13,151 nt of DNA from Pseudomonadota bacterium (GCA_030591305.1 JAUVBI010000064.1:1-13151); one strand, 5' to 3'. Shown: positions 1 through 7,171, counted from the first letter of the stretch. Numbers and translations are program-made. Notes: a model not told the origin generated them from the letters alone.

Positions 1-1212
1 ACCTCGGTGGGAAGCATTGAGCGCATCGAGCAAATTGCTGACAAGATCGCTGGATTTCGCGATGAAGGTCACGATATTGTGGTGGTTGTGTCTGCCATGA
101 GTGGTGAGACCAACCGCCTGATTGCGCTTGCACATGATATTCAGGAGCAACCGGTACCTCGCGAAATGGATGTGCTAGTGTCCACCGGGGAGCAGGTGAC
201 CACGGCGCTATTGAGTATGGCATTGGCCAAGCGCAGCGTTAAGGCCAAGTCCTATAACGGTAGCCAGGTGCGTATACTCACCGATAATTCCCATACCAAG
301 GCACGTATTCGGGAAATTGATGACCAGCGTATGCACGCCGACCTCGCGGACGGTTATGTGTTGGTGGTTGCAGGTTTTCAGGGTGTGGATGAGAAGGGCA
401 ATATCACTACTTTGGGCCGTGGCGGTTCCGACACCACCGCGGTGGCCCTGGCCGCAGCACTGAAGGCCGACGAATGCCAGATATACACCGACGTGGATGG
501 CGTATATACCACAGACCCCCGTATGGTGGATGGTGCCAGACGTCTTTCTAAAGTCACTTTTGAAGAAATGCTGGAAATGGCCAGTATGGGCTCCAAGGTT
601 TTACAAATTCGGGCGGTCGAATTTGCTGGAAAATATAATGTGCCGCTGAGGGTTCTACACAGTTTTGAAGAGGGCCCCGGCACACTGATCACACTAGAGG
701 GTAAAACAGACGTGGAAACGCCAACAATTGCAGGCATAGCGTTTAACCGTGACGAGGCCAAACTCACCATACTGGGCGTACCCGATATGCCGGGTGTGGC
801 ACATAAAATTCTTGGCCCTGTTGGTGAAGCCAATATAGAAGTGGACGTTATTGTACAAAACGTTGCCGATGACAAAACAACAGACTTTACCTTTACCGTG
901 GGCAGGCATGACCTACTCCGGGCGGAAGACGTGTTAAATCAGGTGTGTAAAGAATTAAACGCCCAGGAAGTTCGCAGTGATAACAAAATTGCGAAAGTAT
1001 CGGTAGTGGGTGTCGGAATGCGCTCTCACGTGGGTGTTGCCAGCCAGATGTTTGCCGCTTTGGCGGATGTCGGCATCAATATCCAGATGATTACGACCTC
1101 CGAGATAAAGATTTCGGTCATTATCGAAGAGAAATTCCTTGAGTTGGCAGTGCGGTCTTTGCATTCCTCCTTTGGGCTGGAAAAGGAACCCGAGAATGAA
1201 TCTGCTGACTAA
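1..1212 (+). CDS. lysC: Aspartate kinase, 5' end cut by the window edge
   Basis: Phosphorylates L-aspartate to 4-phosphoaspartate, the first step towards lysine, threonine, methionine and diaminopimelate; cytoplasmic. The frame is open from base 1 (Thr-Ser-Val-Gly-Ser), which matches the end of the family's N-terminal KFGGTSVGS motif, so about ten residues are missing and the GTG at 7 is an internal valine. Seen: an SAMSGETNRL segment, the STGEQV motif, the glycine-rich LGRGGSDTTA segment and YTDVDGVYTTDPR of the amino-acid kinase domain, then two ACT domains. The first begins near TILGVPDMPGV and the second near KVSVVGVGMRSHVGV, ending with the ITTSEIKISV segment typical of feedback-regulated enzymes. 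The length, about 413 residues when complete, is normal for the monofunctional class. It lies 116 bases before csrA, as in Pseudomonas. Threonine and/or lysine inhibition is likely from the ACT pair but not provable here. Confidence 0.97.
   Translation, partial: TSVGSIERIEQIADKIAGFRDEGHDIVVVVSAMSGETNRLIALAHDIQEQPVPREMDVLVSTGEQVTTALLSMALAKRSVKAKSYNGSQVRILTDNSHTKARIREIDDQRMHADLADGYVLVVAGFQGVDEKGNITTLGRGGSDTTAVALAAALKADECQIYTDVDGVYTTDPRMVDGARRLSKVTFEEMLEMASMGSKVLQIRAVEFAGKYNVPLRVLHSFEEGPGTLITLEGKTDVETPTIAGIAFNRDEAKLTILGVPDMPGVAHKILGPVGEANIEVDVIVQNVADDKTTDFTFTVGRHDLLRAEDVLNQVCKELNAQEVRSDNKIAKVSVVGVGMRSHVGVASQMFAALADVGINIQMITTSEIKISVIIEEKFLELAVRSLHSSFGLEKEPENESAD
696..714 (+). promoter_or_regulatory. 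Possible internal ribosome site and GTG start inside lysC
   Basis: A GAGGG stretch at 697-701 lies ten bases before an in-frame GTG at 712, exactly at the kinase/ACT junction. Translation from here would give a 166-residue protein (712-1212) holding only the two ACT domains. In several bacteria lysC makes a separate beta (regulatory) subunit from such an in-frame start. By memory, Pseudomonas LysC has a methionine at the same alignment position, shortly before the ISGIAFNRDEAKLT segment. The spacing is a little long and the start is GTG, so this stays a hypothesis. Confidence 0.35.
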
Positions 1213-1231
1213 GGTAGTAACTGAACCGAGT

Positions 1232-1267
1232 GTGCAAAGTTGCACTCTACGGAATCTGTACTAGAAC
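1232..1267 (+). promoter_or_regulatory. Possible csrA promoter overlapping a palindrome
   Basis: GTGCAA (1232-1237) and TTGCAC (1240-1245) form a perfect inverted repeat with a two-base centre. The right arm also reads as a fair -35 box (TTGCAC), followed after 16 bases by TAGAAC (1262-1267), which matches four of six positions of a sigma70 -10 box. This would allow csrA to be transcribed separately from lysC, with an operator-like palindrome over the -35. The match is weak and unsupported by anything else. Confidence 0.25.
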
Positions 1268-1279
1268 TAACAAGAAGGG

Positions 1280-1304
1280 CCATGTGTTTGTAGGGAATAC
1301 ATGG
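1280..1304 (+). promoter_or_regulatory. Hairpin with a GGA loop in the csrA leader
   Basis: CCATGT (1280-1285) pairs with ACATGG (1299-1304), leaving a loop that carries AGGGA (1292-1296). A GGA exposed in a hairpin loop is the recognised form of a CsrA/RsmA binding site. Further GGA triplets lie at 1251, 1303 and in the Shine-Dalgarno itself (GGAG, 1318-1321), all upstream of the csrA start at 1329. The arrangement resembles the multi-site leader through which CsrA represses its own translation in E. coli. Pairing and motifs are seen; binding is inferred. Confidence 0.45.
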
Positions 1305-1328
1305 ACTGCGTCTGTTTGGAGAAGAGAA

Positions 1329-1517
1329 ATGTTAATATTGACTCGTAGAGTTGGAGAGTCCCTGATGCTGGGTGACGACATCACCGTGACGGTACTAGGT
1401 GTAAAGGGTAATCAGGTGCGCATTGGGATTGATGCGCCCAGGGACGTTGCTGTGCATCGTGAGGAGATATTCAATCGAATCAAAAATGGCGATGAACCCA
1501 CTAAATCGGAGGACTAA
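1329..1517 (+). CDS. csrA: Carbon storage regulator CsrA/RsmA
   Basis: Homodimeric RNA-binding protein that controls translation and stability of mRNAs by binding GGA-containing sites, usually over ribosome-binding sites. The 62-residue product starts [20 protein letters not shown] and continues through the [13 protein letters not shown] strands to VAVHREEI, the near-invariant CsrA core; Arg6, Arg7 and Arg44, linked to RNA binding, are present. The ATG at 1329 is chosen because it yields the canonical N-terminus and follows GGAG at 1318-1321 by seven bases; the frame is open further upstream but those codons do not match the family. It sits between lysC and tRNA-Ser, a recognised gammaproteobacterial arrangement. 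The stop codon lies in the loop of a hairpin. Confidence 0.97.
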   Translation: MLILTRRVGESLMLGDDITVTVLGVKGNQVRIGIDAPRDVAVHREEIFNRIKNGDEPTKSED

Positions 1518-1525
1518 ATCCTCCG
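1507..1525 (+). terminator. Stem-loop spanning the csrA stop codon
   Basis: CGGAGGA (1507-1513) and TCCTCCG (1519-1525) form a perfect 7-bp stem with the five-base loop CTAAA, which contains the TAA stop. The sequence after it is U-rich but broken (TGTTGTTTTGCTTTGCTTT), so it may end the csrA transcript weakly or simply protect the 3' end. Confidence 0.4.
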
Positions 1526-1542
1526 TATCCTGTTGTTTTGCT

Positions 1543-1577
1543 TTGCTTTAGTACTGTTTGTGGTATTATGCCGCGCC
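1543..1577 (+). promoter_or_regulatory. Probable tRNA-Ser promoter with GC-rich discriminator
   Basis: TTGCTT (1543-1548) and TATTAT (1564-1569) resemble sigma70 -35 and -10 boxes, with a short 15-base spacer. They are followed at once by the GC-rich run GCCGCGCC (1570-1577). A GC-rich discriminator after a good -10 is characteristic of stringently controlled stable-RNA promoters. The mature tRNA begins at 1641, giving a plausible 5' leader of about 65 bases. Confidence 0.5.
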
Positions 1578-1640
1578 TCTGGCCGAGCAGAAAGCGTAAA
1601 GCGCATTTATCGGCTGGAAATCTGAAAAAATCAAAGTTTT

Positions 1641-1730
1641 GGAGAGCTGGCCGAGTGGCTGAAGGCGCGCCCCTGCTAAGGGCGTATAGGTTAACCCCTA
1701 TCGAGGGTTCGAATCCCTCGCTCTCCGCCA
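1641..1730 (+). tRNA. tRNA-Ser(GCU), with encoded CCA
   Basis: Reads AGC/AGU serine codons. The acceptor arm GGAGAGC pairs with GCTCTCC before the discriminator G and an encoded CCA (1728-1730). The anticodon stem CGCCC (1668-1672) pairs with GGGCG (1680-1684) around the loop CTGCTAA, giving anticodon GCT at 1675-1677. A long variable arm (ATAGG...CCTAT) marks a class II tRNA, and the T arm GAGGG-TTCGAAT-CCCTC is perfect. Ninety bases including CCA is right for tRNA-Ser. Although tRNA-Ser genes often serve as integration sites, no integrase or duplicated 3' end is seen here. Confidence 0.97.
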
Positions 1731-1736
1731 CATAAG

Positions 1737-1769
1737 ACCCTAAGTGATTGATATGCTTAGGGTTTTTTT
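1737..1769 (+). terminator. Intrinsic terminator after tRNA-Ser
   Basis: ACCCTAAG (1737-1744) pairs perfectly with CTTAGGGT (1756-1763) across an 11-base loop, followed by seven T residues (1763-1769). It begins six bases after the tRNA CCA end and should terminate the csrA/tRNA transcription unit. Confidence 0.88.
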
Positions 1770-1809
1770 CGCATGGACTTTCAGGGTACAAGTTAGGGTA
1801 TTAGATAAA

Positions 1810-1953
1810 CTAAAAAACCACATCTTCCCCATTGTTCACCGGATAATCCAGATTCTCAGCCATGTCTAATGATTCAAAGAACTCTGAGCGTCGTTCCTCA
1901 CTTGGAAACTCTAAAGAGATTCCGAACTTGCTTATATGGGTAAGCGCAAAAGG
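1810..1953 (-). other. Open frame continuing past the trpB stop; possible remnant, unrecognised
   Basis: Directly behind the trpB TAG, and in the same frame, 47 further sense codons run to a TAG at 1810-1812. The translated stretch is acidic and protein-like (for example SLEFPSEERRSEFFESLD, then MAENLDYPV). I recognise no family. Its only ATG would give 17 residues and no ribosome site precedes the stretch. It may be a leftover of a gene end, a former C-terminal extension of TrpB, or chance: 47 stop-free codons is not rare. The rest of the 1770-1953 gap shows nothing else I can support. Confidence 0.2.
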
Positions 1954-3159
1954 CTAATCCCCATAGCCATAGTTCTCTATAACAAAGTCTAAATCTTTGT
2001 CACCGCGCCCGCTGAGGTTGACCAAAATAGATCCGGTTTGCATTTTCTTTGCCAGTTCTAAAGCATGGCTCACGGCATGTGAGCTTTCGATGGCGGGAAT
2101 AATGCCCTCCAGCCTGCACAGTTTAAAAAATGCATCTATGCAGCCATCATCGGTACAGCCCTCGTAGTTGACTCGCCCTATATCTTTGAGCATGCAGTGC
2201 TCCGGGCCCACTCCGGGGTAGTCCAGGCCGCTGGCAATAGAGTGAACGGGCGCAGGCTCGCCTTTTTCATCCTGTAACAGGTAGCAGCGGAACGCATGTA
2301 TTATGCCGGGCTTGCCGTATTCCATGGCTGCCGCGTGCTCACCTGGTTTTGTTCCCCGCCCCAGAGGTTCAACGCCGTAGAGGTCTACCGGGTCGGACAG
2401 GAAGGCCGAGAAAATGCCTATGGCGTTACTGCCACCACCCACGCAGGCACAGATGGCGTCGGGTAAAGAGCCTGTCATCTCCAGAATTTGTTCCCGCGCT
2501 TCAATACCTACAATGCGTTGGAAGTCGCGAACCAGCATGGGGAAGGGGTGCGGCCCAACCACCGAGCCAATGCAGTAAATAGAATTGTCGGTGTCACCCA
2601 TATACGCTTCAAATGCCGAGTCCACAGCTTCTTTTAAGGTTTTTAAACCATGGCTCACTGGGACGACTTTTGCACCCAGCAGTTTCATGCGGGAGACATT
2701 GGGTGCCTCTTTGGCAATATCAACCTCGCCCATATGGATTTCGCACTCCATACCGAAATAGGCGGCAGCGGTGGCCAGAGCAACGCCGTGCTGGCCAGCG
2801 CCGGTCTCTGCGATGAGTTTCGTTTTGCCAAGATATTTTGCCAACAAGCCCTCGCCCATGCAGTGATTTAACTTGTGCGCACCCGTGTGGTTAAGGTCTT
2901 CGCGCTTCAGGTATATCTGGGCACCACCGTTGTTGGCGGAGAGGTTTTTTGCATGAAAAATAGGCGTGGGCCGCCCCTGAAAATGTTTGCGTATAGTGCG
3001 CAGCTCTTCAATAAACTTAGTGTCATTAGAAATTTCTTTATACGCCTTGGTAATCTCTGCGAATACAGGCTCTAGGGCCGGTGGCAGGTAGGCGCCGCCG
3101 TAGCCGTCAAATTCGCCTTTGTCATCCGGGTATTGTTTGAAGTAGTTGGAATAATCCAT
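1954..3159 (-). CDS. trpB: Tryptophan synthase beta chain (stand-alone TrpB)
   Basis: PLP enzyme joining indole and L-serine to give L-tryptophan. The 401-residue product has the full TrpB1 layout: [11 protein letters not shown] near the N-terminus, GRPTP, the PLP lysine Lys96 in [11 protein letters not shown], catalytic Glu118 in AETGAGQHG, the phosphate-binding GGGSNAIG loop, the [12 protein letters not shown] segment with the serine-binding Asp, and SGRGDKD near the end. HKLNH instead of the enteric HKTNQ, and [15 protein letters not shown], place it outside the enteric type. The ATG at 3159 follows AGGA (3167-3170) by seven bases. No trpA or other trp gene adjoins it; instead it is last in a run behind a methyltransferase (43-base gap) and a flavoenzyme. 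It may salvage indole or be a second TrpB; whether a trpA exists elsewhere cannot be seen. Confidence 0.93.
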   Translation of the reverse strand: MDYSNYFKQYPDDKGEFDGYGGAYLPPALEPVFAEITKAYKEISNDTKFIEELRTIRKHFQGRPTPIFHAKNLSANNGGAQIYLKREDLNHTGAHKLNHCMGEGLLAKYLGKTKLIAETGAGQHGVALATAAAYFGMECEIHMGEVDIAKEAPNVSRMKLLGAKVVPVSHGLKTLKEAVDSAFEAYMGDTDNSIYCIGSVVGPHPFPMLVRDFQRIVGIEAREQILEMTGSLPDAICACVGGGSNAIGIFSAFLSDPVDLYGVEPLGRGTKPGEHAAAMEYGKPGIIHAFRCYLLQDEKGEPAPVHSIASGLDYPGVGPEHCMLKDIGRVNYEGCTDDGCIDAFFKLCRLEGIIPAIESSHAVSHALELAKKMQTGSILVNLSGRGDKDLDFVIENYGYGD

Positions 3160-3202
3160 GGTGTTTTCCTGTATGGTTTTTTAAGAGGTCTTTTTCAATC
3201 TG

Positions 3203-4054
3203 TTAAGCAATCGCGGCAGTAACCAGCCAAATTGCTACTGGAAGGTTTAGCGCACCGTCTTTGTAGTAGGGCGCCAGGGTCTCCTCCATACTGTTAAAAA
3301 TCTTATCCAGTACCGCCTCGTCCTTATCCACGAGTAGGCTTGCAATGGGCCCTATTTTTGCCAGCTCGCGCACGCTTTCTGCCAGTGTCGGCGCTTCACT
3401 AAAGCGCATGGTCATGCGCTGTGACACTACGTTGATGTCACTAAAGCCACTGTCAGCCAGGATGGCGCGCAGCCGCTCACCATCGGCAAAGGCGAACGGG
3501 CCGGGTGCATGGGGGGCAGGGGGTTCGGGGGGTGGCAGGTGTTGCAGTGCCGCCCGCAATGGTATCCAGGTCCAGTCGTTTTCTTTCATGGCCTGCCAGC
3601 AACAAAAAGCCAGACGCCCCGGGGTTTGCATGGCTGCTCGAAGATTGCTGAAGGCGGCTACCGGGTCGTCAAAAAACATTACGCCGAAGCGGGAAAATAA
3701 CAGGTCGAAACTGTCCGTGGCGAAGTTGTGGACGGAAGCGTCTGCGTGCATAAACTCTACCTGCGCCCGGCTGGCGGTCTGAGTCTGAGTTTTTTCGATA
3801 GCTATCTGCAACATCGGCTCCGAAATGTCCACACCCAGAACATTGGCATCGGGCCCCAGTTGTTCGGCCAACATCATACTCTGGCTACCGCAGCCACAGC
3901 CTACATCTATTGCGCTGGTGCAGCCCTCTACCTTGGCATGCGCCAATAACACCTCGGTAATGGGCCGTAACAGGCGCTCCATGGTGCTGTCCTGTTGTGC
4001 CCAGCGCTTACCTGCTTCGCCGTTCCAGTATTTAACTTGTTCTTCGTTGCTCAT
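3203..4054 (-). CDS. Class I SAM-dependent methyltransferase, substrate unknown
   Basis: The 283-residue product carries a Rossmann methyltransferase core. Motif I is AIDVGCGCGSQ (about residues 48-58), the acidic end of strand 2 is Asp76 in VLGVDIS, motif III is FMHADA with Asp105, and FDLLFSRFGVMFFDDP is the strand-4 region seen in the UbiE/Methyltransf_11-type families. A proline-rich segment (residues 173-186) links the core to a C-terminal part of about 95 residues that I do not recognise and that may cap the substrate site. There is no signal peptide or membrane helix, so it is cytoplasmic. It lies 97 bases after the nitronate monooxygenase-like gene and 43 before trpB, all on the same strand, suggesting co-transcription. 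The acceptor substrate cannot be told from sequence. Confidence 0.85.
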   Translation of the reverse strand: MSNEEQVKYWNGEAGKRWAQQDSTMERLLRPITEVLLAHAKVEGCTSAIDVGCGCGSQSMMLAEQLGPDANVLGVDISEPMLQIAIEKTQTQTASRAQVEFMHADASVHNFATDSFDLLFSRFGVMFFDDPVAAFSNLRAAMQTPGRLAFCCWQAMKENDWTWIPLRAALQHLPPPEPPAPHAPGPFAFADGERLRAILADSGFSDINVVSQRMTMRFSEAPTLAESVRELAKIGPIASLLVDKDEAVLDKIFNSMEETLAPYYKDGALNLPVAIWLVTAAIA

Positions 4055-4151
4055 GGTGTTTAGTAGACCTCAGCTGTGTATTAAGAAAAATTTATTATGG
4101 AATGGCGCAACTACAGGATTAAATTTGAGCGGTCTGCCAACGGCGCTCAGA

Positions 4152-5276
4152 CTATTCCTGAGGCGTGATTGCCTGAATATGATCCAGCGCATCAGCATAC
4201 TCGGTAAGCAGGCGAAACATAATATCCCGGCAAGATTCTACTGAGTTCATCTGTCCCACAACCTGGCCCACCGGATTGAATGCAATTTTCTGACACTCTC
4301 CGCTGCCCGCGTATTTGTGAGTGCGCCGCACGGCATCAAACGTCAGATAGCCCTGCAGTGGCATGGGCAGAGGGTCGGGCGTATCGGTGCGGTCCCAGGC
4401 TTCGGTCCATTTATTTTTCAACATGCGGCAGGTTTTTCCGGTCCATGAGCGCGAGCGAACAGTGTCCTCGGAACTGGCCGACATATACGACTCTCGCTGC
4501 GCAGGCTCCGCGTCGGCCTCGGCGGAGTTTAACCAGGTGGAACCCATCCATACACCGGACACGCCCATGCTCATGGCGGCCAGTATTTGGCGGCCATTTC
4601 CGATGCCGCCCGCTGCGAGTACGGGCAGGGGAGCTACCGCGTCTACCATCTGTGGCCACAGAACCATGGAGGTAACTTTGCCAGCGTGACCTCCGCCCTC
4701 AGAGCCCTGGCAGACAATAAAATCCAGGCCCGCTTCCTTGTGGTTTAAGCCGTGCTTGAGCCTTCCAGCCAGCGCGCCAATCAGACGCCCCGCCTTATGA
4801 ACCTGGTGGATGATATTGGCTGGAGGTGTGCCCAGGGCGTTAACGATCATGCGGCACTGAGGGCGAGTCAGTGCTTCATCTACTAATACCTGGGCCTGCA
4901 GGGCAGAGAAACTCAAGCTCACTTCGCCGTCATTGTCTGGAATCTCGGGCACGCCGTGGTCACTTAGTAATTGCTCGGCAAATTTACGGTGTTGCTCGGG
5001 GATTGCCGCTTTGAGCATTTTTACCAGGTCGTCGGCACTTGTTTCCTCCATGCCCTCGTATCTCTGGGGAATGGCCACATCAACGCCGTAGATATGGTCG
5101 CCAATATGGGCATCTATCCAGTCCAGTTCTTCCCTGAGTTGATCGGCGGTGAACCCTACTGCCCCGAGCACACCGATACCACCGGCCTTGCTCACTGCGA
5201 CAACAACATCGCGGCAGTGGGTGAAAGCGAAAATGGGGGCGTCGATGCCCAGTTGTTTACAGAATTCAGTTAGCAT
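4152..5276 (-). CDS. Nitronate monooxygenase-like FMN protein
   Basis: A TIM-barrel flavoenzyme of the nitronate monooxygenase (2-nitropropane dioxygenase) family, 374 residues. Seen: the N-terminal APIFAF and KAGGIGVLGA segments, the FMN-phosphate region VCQGSEGGGHAG with His197 where the family's catalytic histidine lies, AAGGIGNGRQI (about 220-230), and the GVSGVWMGSTWL strand-loop that follows. The C-terminal segment from about residue 270 (RSRSWTGKTCR, then a tail with GQVVGQM) is also found in longer members of the group. Family members oxidise nitronates or similar small acids, but many uncharacterised ones sit in lipid or aromatic degradation clusters, so the substrate here is open. 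It is first in a minus-strand run with the methyltransferase and trpB and is divergent from the YeeN-like gene. Confidence 0.85.
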   Translation of the reverse strand: MLTEFCKQLGIDAPIFAFTHCRDVVVAVSKAGGIGVLGAVGFTADQLREELDWIDAHIGDHIYGVDVAIPQRYEGMEETSADDLVKMLKAAIPEQHRKFAEQLLSDHGVPEIPDNDGEVSLSFSALQAQVLVDEALTRPQCRMIVNALGTPPANIIHQVHKAGRLIGALAGRLKHGLNHKEAGLDFIVCQGSEGGGHAGKVTSMVLWPQMVDAVAPLPVLAAGGIGNGRQILAAMSMGVSGVWMGSTWLNSAEADAEPAQRESYMSASSEDTVRSRSWTGKTCRMLKNKWTEAWDRTDTPDPLPMPLQGYLTFDAVRRTHKYAGSGECQKIAFNPVGQVVGQMNSVESCRDIMFRLLTEYADALDHIQAITPQE

Positions 5277-5424
5277 GGTGAGGTTTTTCCAATGTTGGAT
5301 GGCCCTTGGGTAGATAACATTCTACAGGAAGTCGGCCGTTAGTTTAATGGCACAATAGGCCTGCGTATGGACGGCTACTTTGTCGATGCCAGTGATTGTT
5401 TACTGGAACCCAGCGGCAAGAGCG

Positions 5425-5432
5425 ATTATATT
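5425..5432. promoter_or_regulatory. Overlapping -10-like boxes on both strands in the divergent gap
   Basis: In the 203-base gap between the divergent flavoenzyme and YeeN-like genes, 5425-5430 reads TATAAT on the minus strand and 5427-5432 reads TATATT on the plus strand. Neither has a convincing -35 box at normal spacing. The rest of the gap (5277-5479) shows no gene or clear repeat. Confidence 0.2.
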
Positions 5433-5479
5433 GCGCGCTATCATTCGTTTATTGCAATTCATATCAACTGGACACAATT

Positions 5480-6193
5480 ATGGGCAGAGCCTACCAGAAC
5501 CGAAAAGAGTCAATGGCCAAAACCTCCGATGCCAAGGCTCGGGTCTACAGTAAGTATGCACGCGAAATTTATGTGTCTGCCAAATCTGGTGGTCTGGACC
5601 CCACAGGTAATCTGGCGCTGCGCAGTATCATCGACCGGGCAAAAAAAGATCAGGTGCCAGCTCATGTTATTGAAAAGGCCATCGACAAGGCCAAGGGCGG
5701 GGGCGGAGAAGACTTCTCTGTGGCACGCTATGAGGGCTTTGGGCCCGGTGGCGCCATGGTCATCGTCGATTGCCTGACGGACAACCCCAATCGCACCTTT
5801 GGCGATGTGCGCCAGTGCTTCACTAAATCGAAATGCAAAATTGGCACCCCGGGCAGCGTCAGCCATATGTTTGACCACAATGCCATTCTGCTGTTCAGTC
5901 ACGACGATGAGGATGCCGTATTGGAAGTGCTGATGGAAGCCGATGTCGATGTTGGAGATATCGAGAGTGAAGACGGCAAGGTGACAGTTTTTGCCCCGCA
6001 CACCGAATACTTCAAGGCCAAGCAGGCCATCAACGACGCCTTTGGTGAAATCGATTACGACGTCGATGAAATTCAGTTTATCCCGCAGTCACCGGCTCCC
6101 CTGGGTGAAGAGGAGCAGGCGGCATTGGATAAGTTTATCGATATGCTGGAGTATCTGGAGGATGTCCAGAACGTGTATCACAACGTGGGTTAA
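5480..6193 (+). CDS. yeeN: YebC/TACO1-family protein, YeeN-type paralog
   Basis: The family binds nucleic acid or ribosomes. It was first annotated as transcriptional regulators (PmpR), while more recent work links YebC/TACO1 proteins to translation of difficult proline-containing stretches. The 237-residue product opens [20 protein letters not shown] rather than the AGHSKW opening of YebC proper, which marks the YeeN-like branch. Conserved core segments [37 protein letters not shown] and the C-terminal VQNVYHNV are all present. The ATG at 5480 is chosen because it gives this family N-terminus; a second ATG at 5513 (MAKTSD) is possible. The Shine-Dalgarno (TGGA) is weak. It ends six bases before the convergent GTPase gene. 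Confidence 0.92.
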   Translation: MGRAYQNRKESMAKTSDAKARVYSKYAREIYVSAKSGGLDPTGNLALRSIIDRAKKDQVPAHVIEKAIDKAKGGGGEDFSVARYEGFGPGGAMVIVDCLTDNPNRTFGDVRQCFTKSKCKIGTPGSVSHMFDHNAILLFSHDDEDAVLEVLMEADVDVGDIESEDGKVTVFAPHTEYFKAKQAINDAFGEIDYDVDEIQFIPQSPAPLGEEEQAALDKFIDMLEYLEDVQNVYHNVG

Positions 6194-6199
6194 CTGCTT

Positions 6200-7126
6200 T
6201 TAGTTTCGGCGTGAGCCGTGTTTTTTGTTCTTTCTCGCGGCCTCTCGTTTGGCTTTTTCCTCAAGCTTTTTTGCCACAATAATTTCTTCAGCCTCAACCA
6301 TTTCGGGCGTTTCCAGCGTAATTCTTCCCAGTTTTCCCGAACGAAACTCATTGACTAAAATGGCCGATACTTTTTCCAGGTCTACGTGGCCACCGGCACG
6401 CAGACAGCCCCTTTGGGCCCCCAGCAATTCGAGGAACTCAATGTCCGTGGCCGGAAGGGCTTTGAGTTCATAGCGTTCAATTAATCGCTGTGGATAGTGC
6501 TCCAACAAAAAAGTACTTAAATAAAACGCTATATCGTCAATTTCTGTTGCAGTGTCTTTGATGGAACCCGCTGCGGCCAACCGGTAACCACTGTTCTCGT
6601 TATGAATTTTTGGCCAGAGAATGCCGGGCGTGTCCAGAAACATGAGCCCTTCGTTTATCCTGATTTTTTGTAAGCCTTTGGTAATGGCGGGTTCATTACC
6701 CGTTTTTGCCACCATCCGGCCCGCCACAGCATTGATGAGTGTAGATTTTCCCACGTTGGGGATACCGGTAATCATCGCCAGGATGTTAAATTTCGATTTT
6801 GATTTGATGGGGGCCAGCTTGTGGCACAAACTCAGCAGTTTTTGCGCTTTATCGGTTTGCTCCAGCGTGGTGAGCAGGGTCTGCACCGATGCCTGTTTCT
6901 CAAAGTAGGCCTGCCACTGTGCAGTAACTTCCGGGTCTGCCAGATCAGACTTGCTGAATATCTTGATACAGGGCTTGTTTTGGCCCAGCTTCGCTATAGA
7001 GGGGTTCTGGCTGCTATAGGGTAGTCGGCAATCCAATAATTCGATAACAAGGTCTACGTCGGGTAAGACCTTTGTCATATCCTTGTTGGCCTTATGCATG
7101 TGGCCGGGGTACCAGTTGATTGCCAT
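6200..7126 (-). CDS. rbgA: Circularly permuted ribosome-biogenesis GTPase, RbgA/YlqF-like
   Basis: A GTPase of the YlqF/RbgA family, which acts late in assembly of the large ribosomal subunit. The permuted motif order is plain in the 308-residue product: G4 as SKSD (58-61) comes before G1 GIPNVGKST (121-129), then the G2 threonine Thr149 in AITKG, then G3 DTPG (165-168). The N-terminal INWYPGHMHKA is a family hallmark. The C-terminal part (from about 225) is the RbgA-type helical domain, ending in a lysine/arginine-rich tail (REAARKNKKHGSRRN) likely to contact rRNA. The ATG at 7126 is preceded by AGGAG about ten bases upstream. It is convergent with the YeeN-like gene; both act around translation, though co-regulation is not implied by convergence. 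Confidence 0.93.
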   Translation of the reverse strand: MAINWYPGHMHKANKDMTKVLPDVDLVIELLDCRLPYSSQNPSIAKLGQNKPCIKIFSKSDLADPEVTAQWQAYFEKQASVQTLLTTLEQTDKAQKLLSLCHKLAPIKSKSKFNILAMITGIPNVGKSTLINAVAGRMVAKTGNEPAITKGLQKIRINEGLMFLDTPGILWPKIHNENSGYRLAAAGSIKDTATEIDDIAFYLSTFLLEHYPQRLIERYELKALPATDIEFLELLGAQRGCLRAGGHVDLEKVSAILVNEFRSGKLGRITLETPEMVEAEEIIVAKKLEEKAKREAARKNKKHGSRRN

Positions 7127-7165
7127 GTTGGGGCTGCTCCTGCACGTCGCCAGAAATAGGGTGGG

Positions 7166-7171
7166 ATTATA
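7166..7171 (-). promoter_or_regulatory. Perfect -10 box upstream of rbgA
   Basis: On the minus strand 7166-7171 reads TATAAT, about 40 bases before the rbgA start at 7126. No good -35 is found at 16-18 bases (the best is TATGGT), so the -10 match is the main support. Confidence 0.35.

Noticed and set aside
7..9. GTG as the lysC start
   Set aside because: The codons before it encode Thr-Ser, continuing the family motif, so the gene is cut by the window edge and this GTG is an internal valine.
378..875. Long open frames opposite lysC and other genes, on the other strand
   Set aside because: They lie wholly across genes with clear family motifs, have no ribosome sites and encode unrecognisable low-complexity proteins.
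1230..1328. An in-frame ATG at 1230 that would lengthen CsrA by 33 residues
   Set aside because: CsrA begins MLILTRR in essentially all homologs; the ATG at 1329 has a well-placed GGAG and the upstream residues match nothing.
1641..1953. tRNA-Ser as an integration site for a mobile element
   Set aside because: No integrase, no direct repeat of the tRNA 3' end and no foreign-looking cargo is present next to it.
3490..3540. Proline-rich stretch inside the methyltransferase as a sign of a frameshift
   Set aside because: The frame is continuous, the flanking motifs are in order and similar proline-rich linkers occur in this type of methyltransferase.
5396..5479. Longer N-terminus for the YeeN-like protein starting at 5396
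   Set aside because: The family starts MGRA(Y/F)QNRKESM, which is the ATG at 5480; the extra residues look like untranslated sequence.
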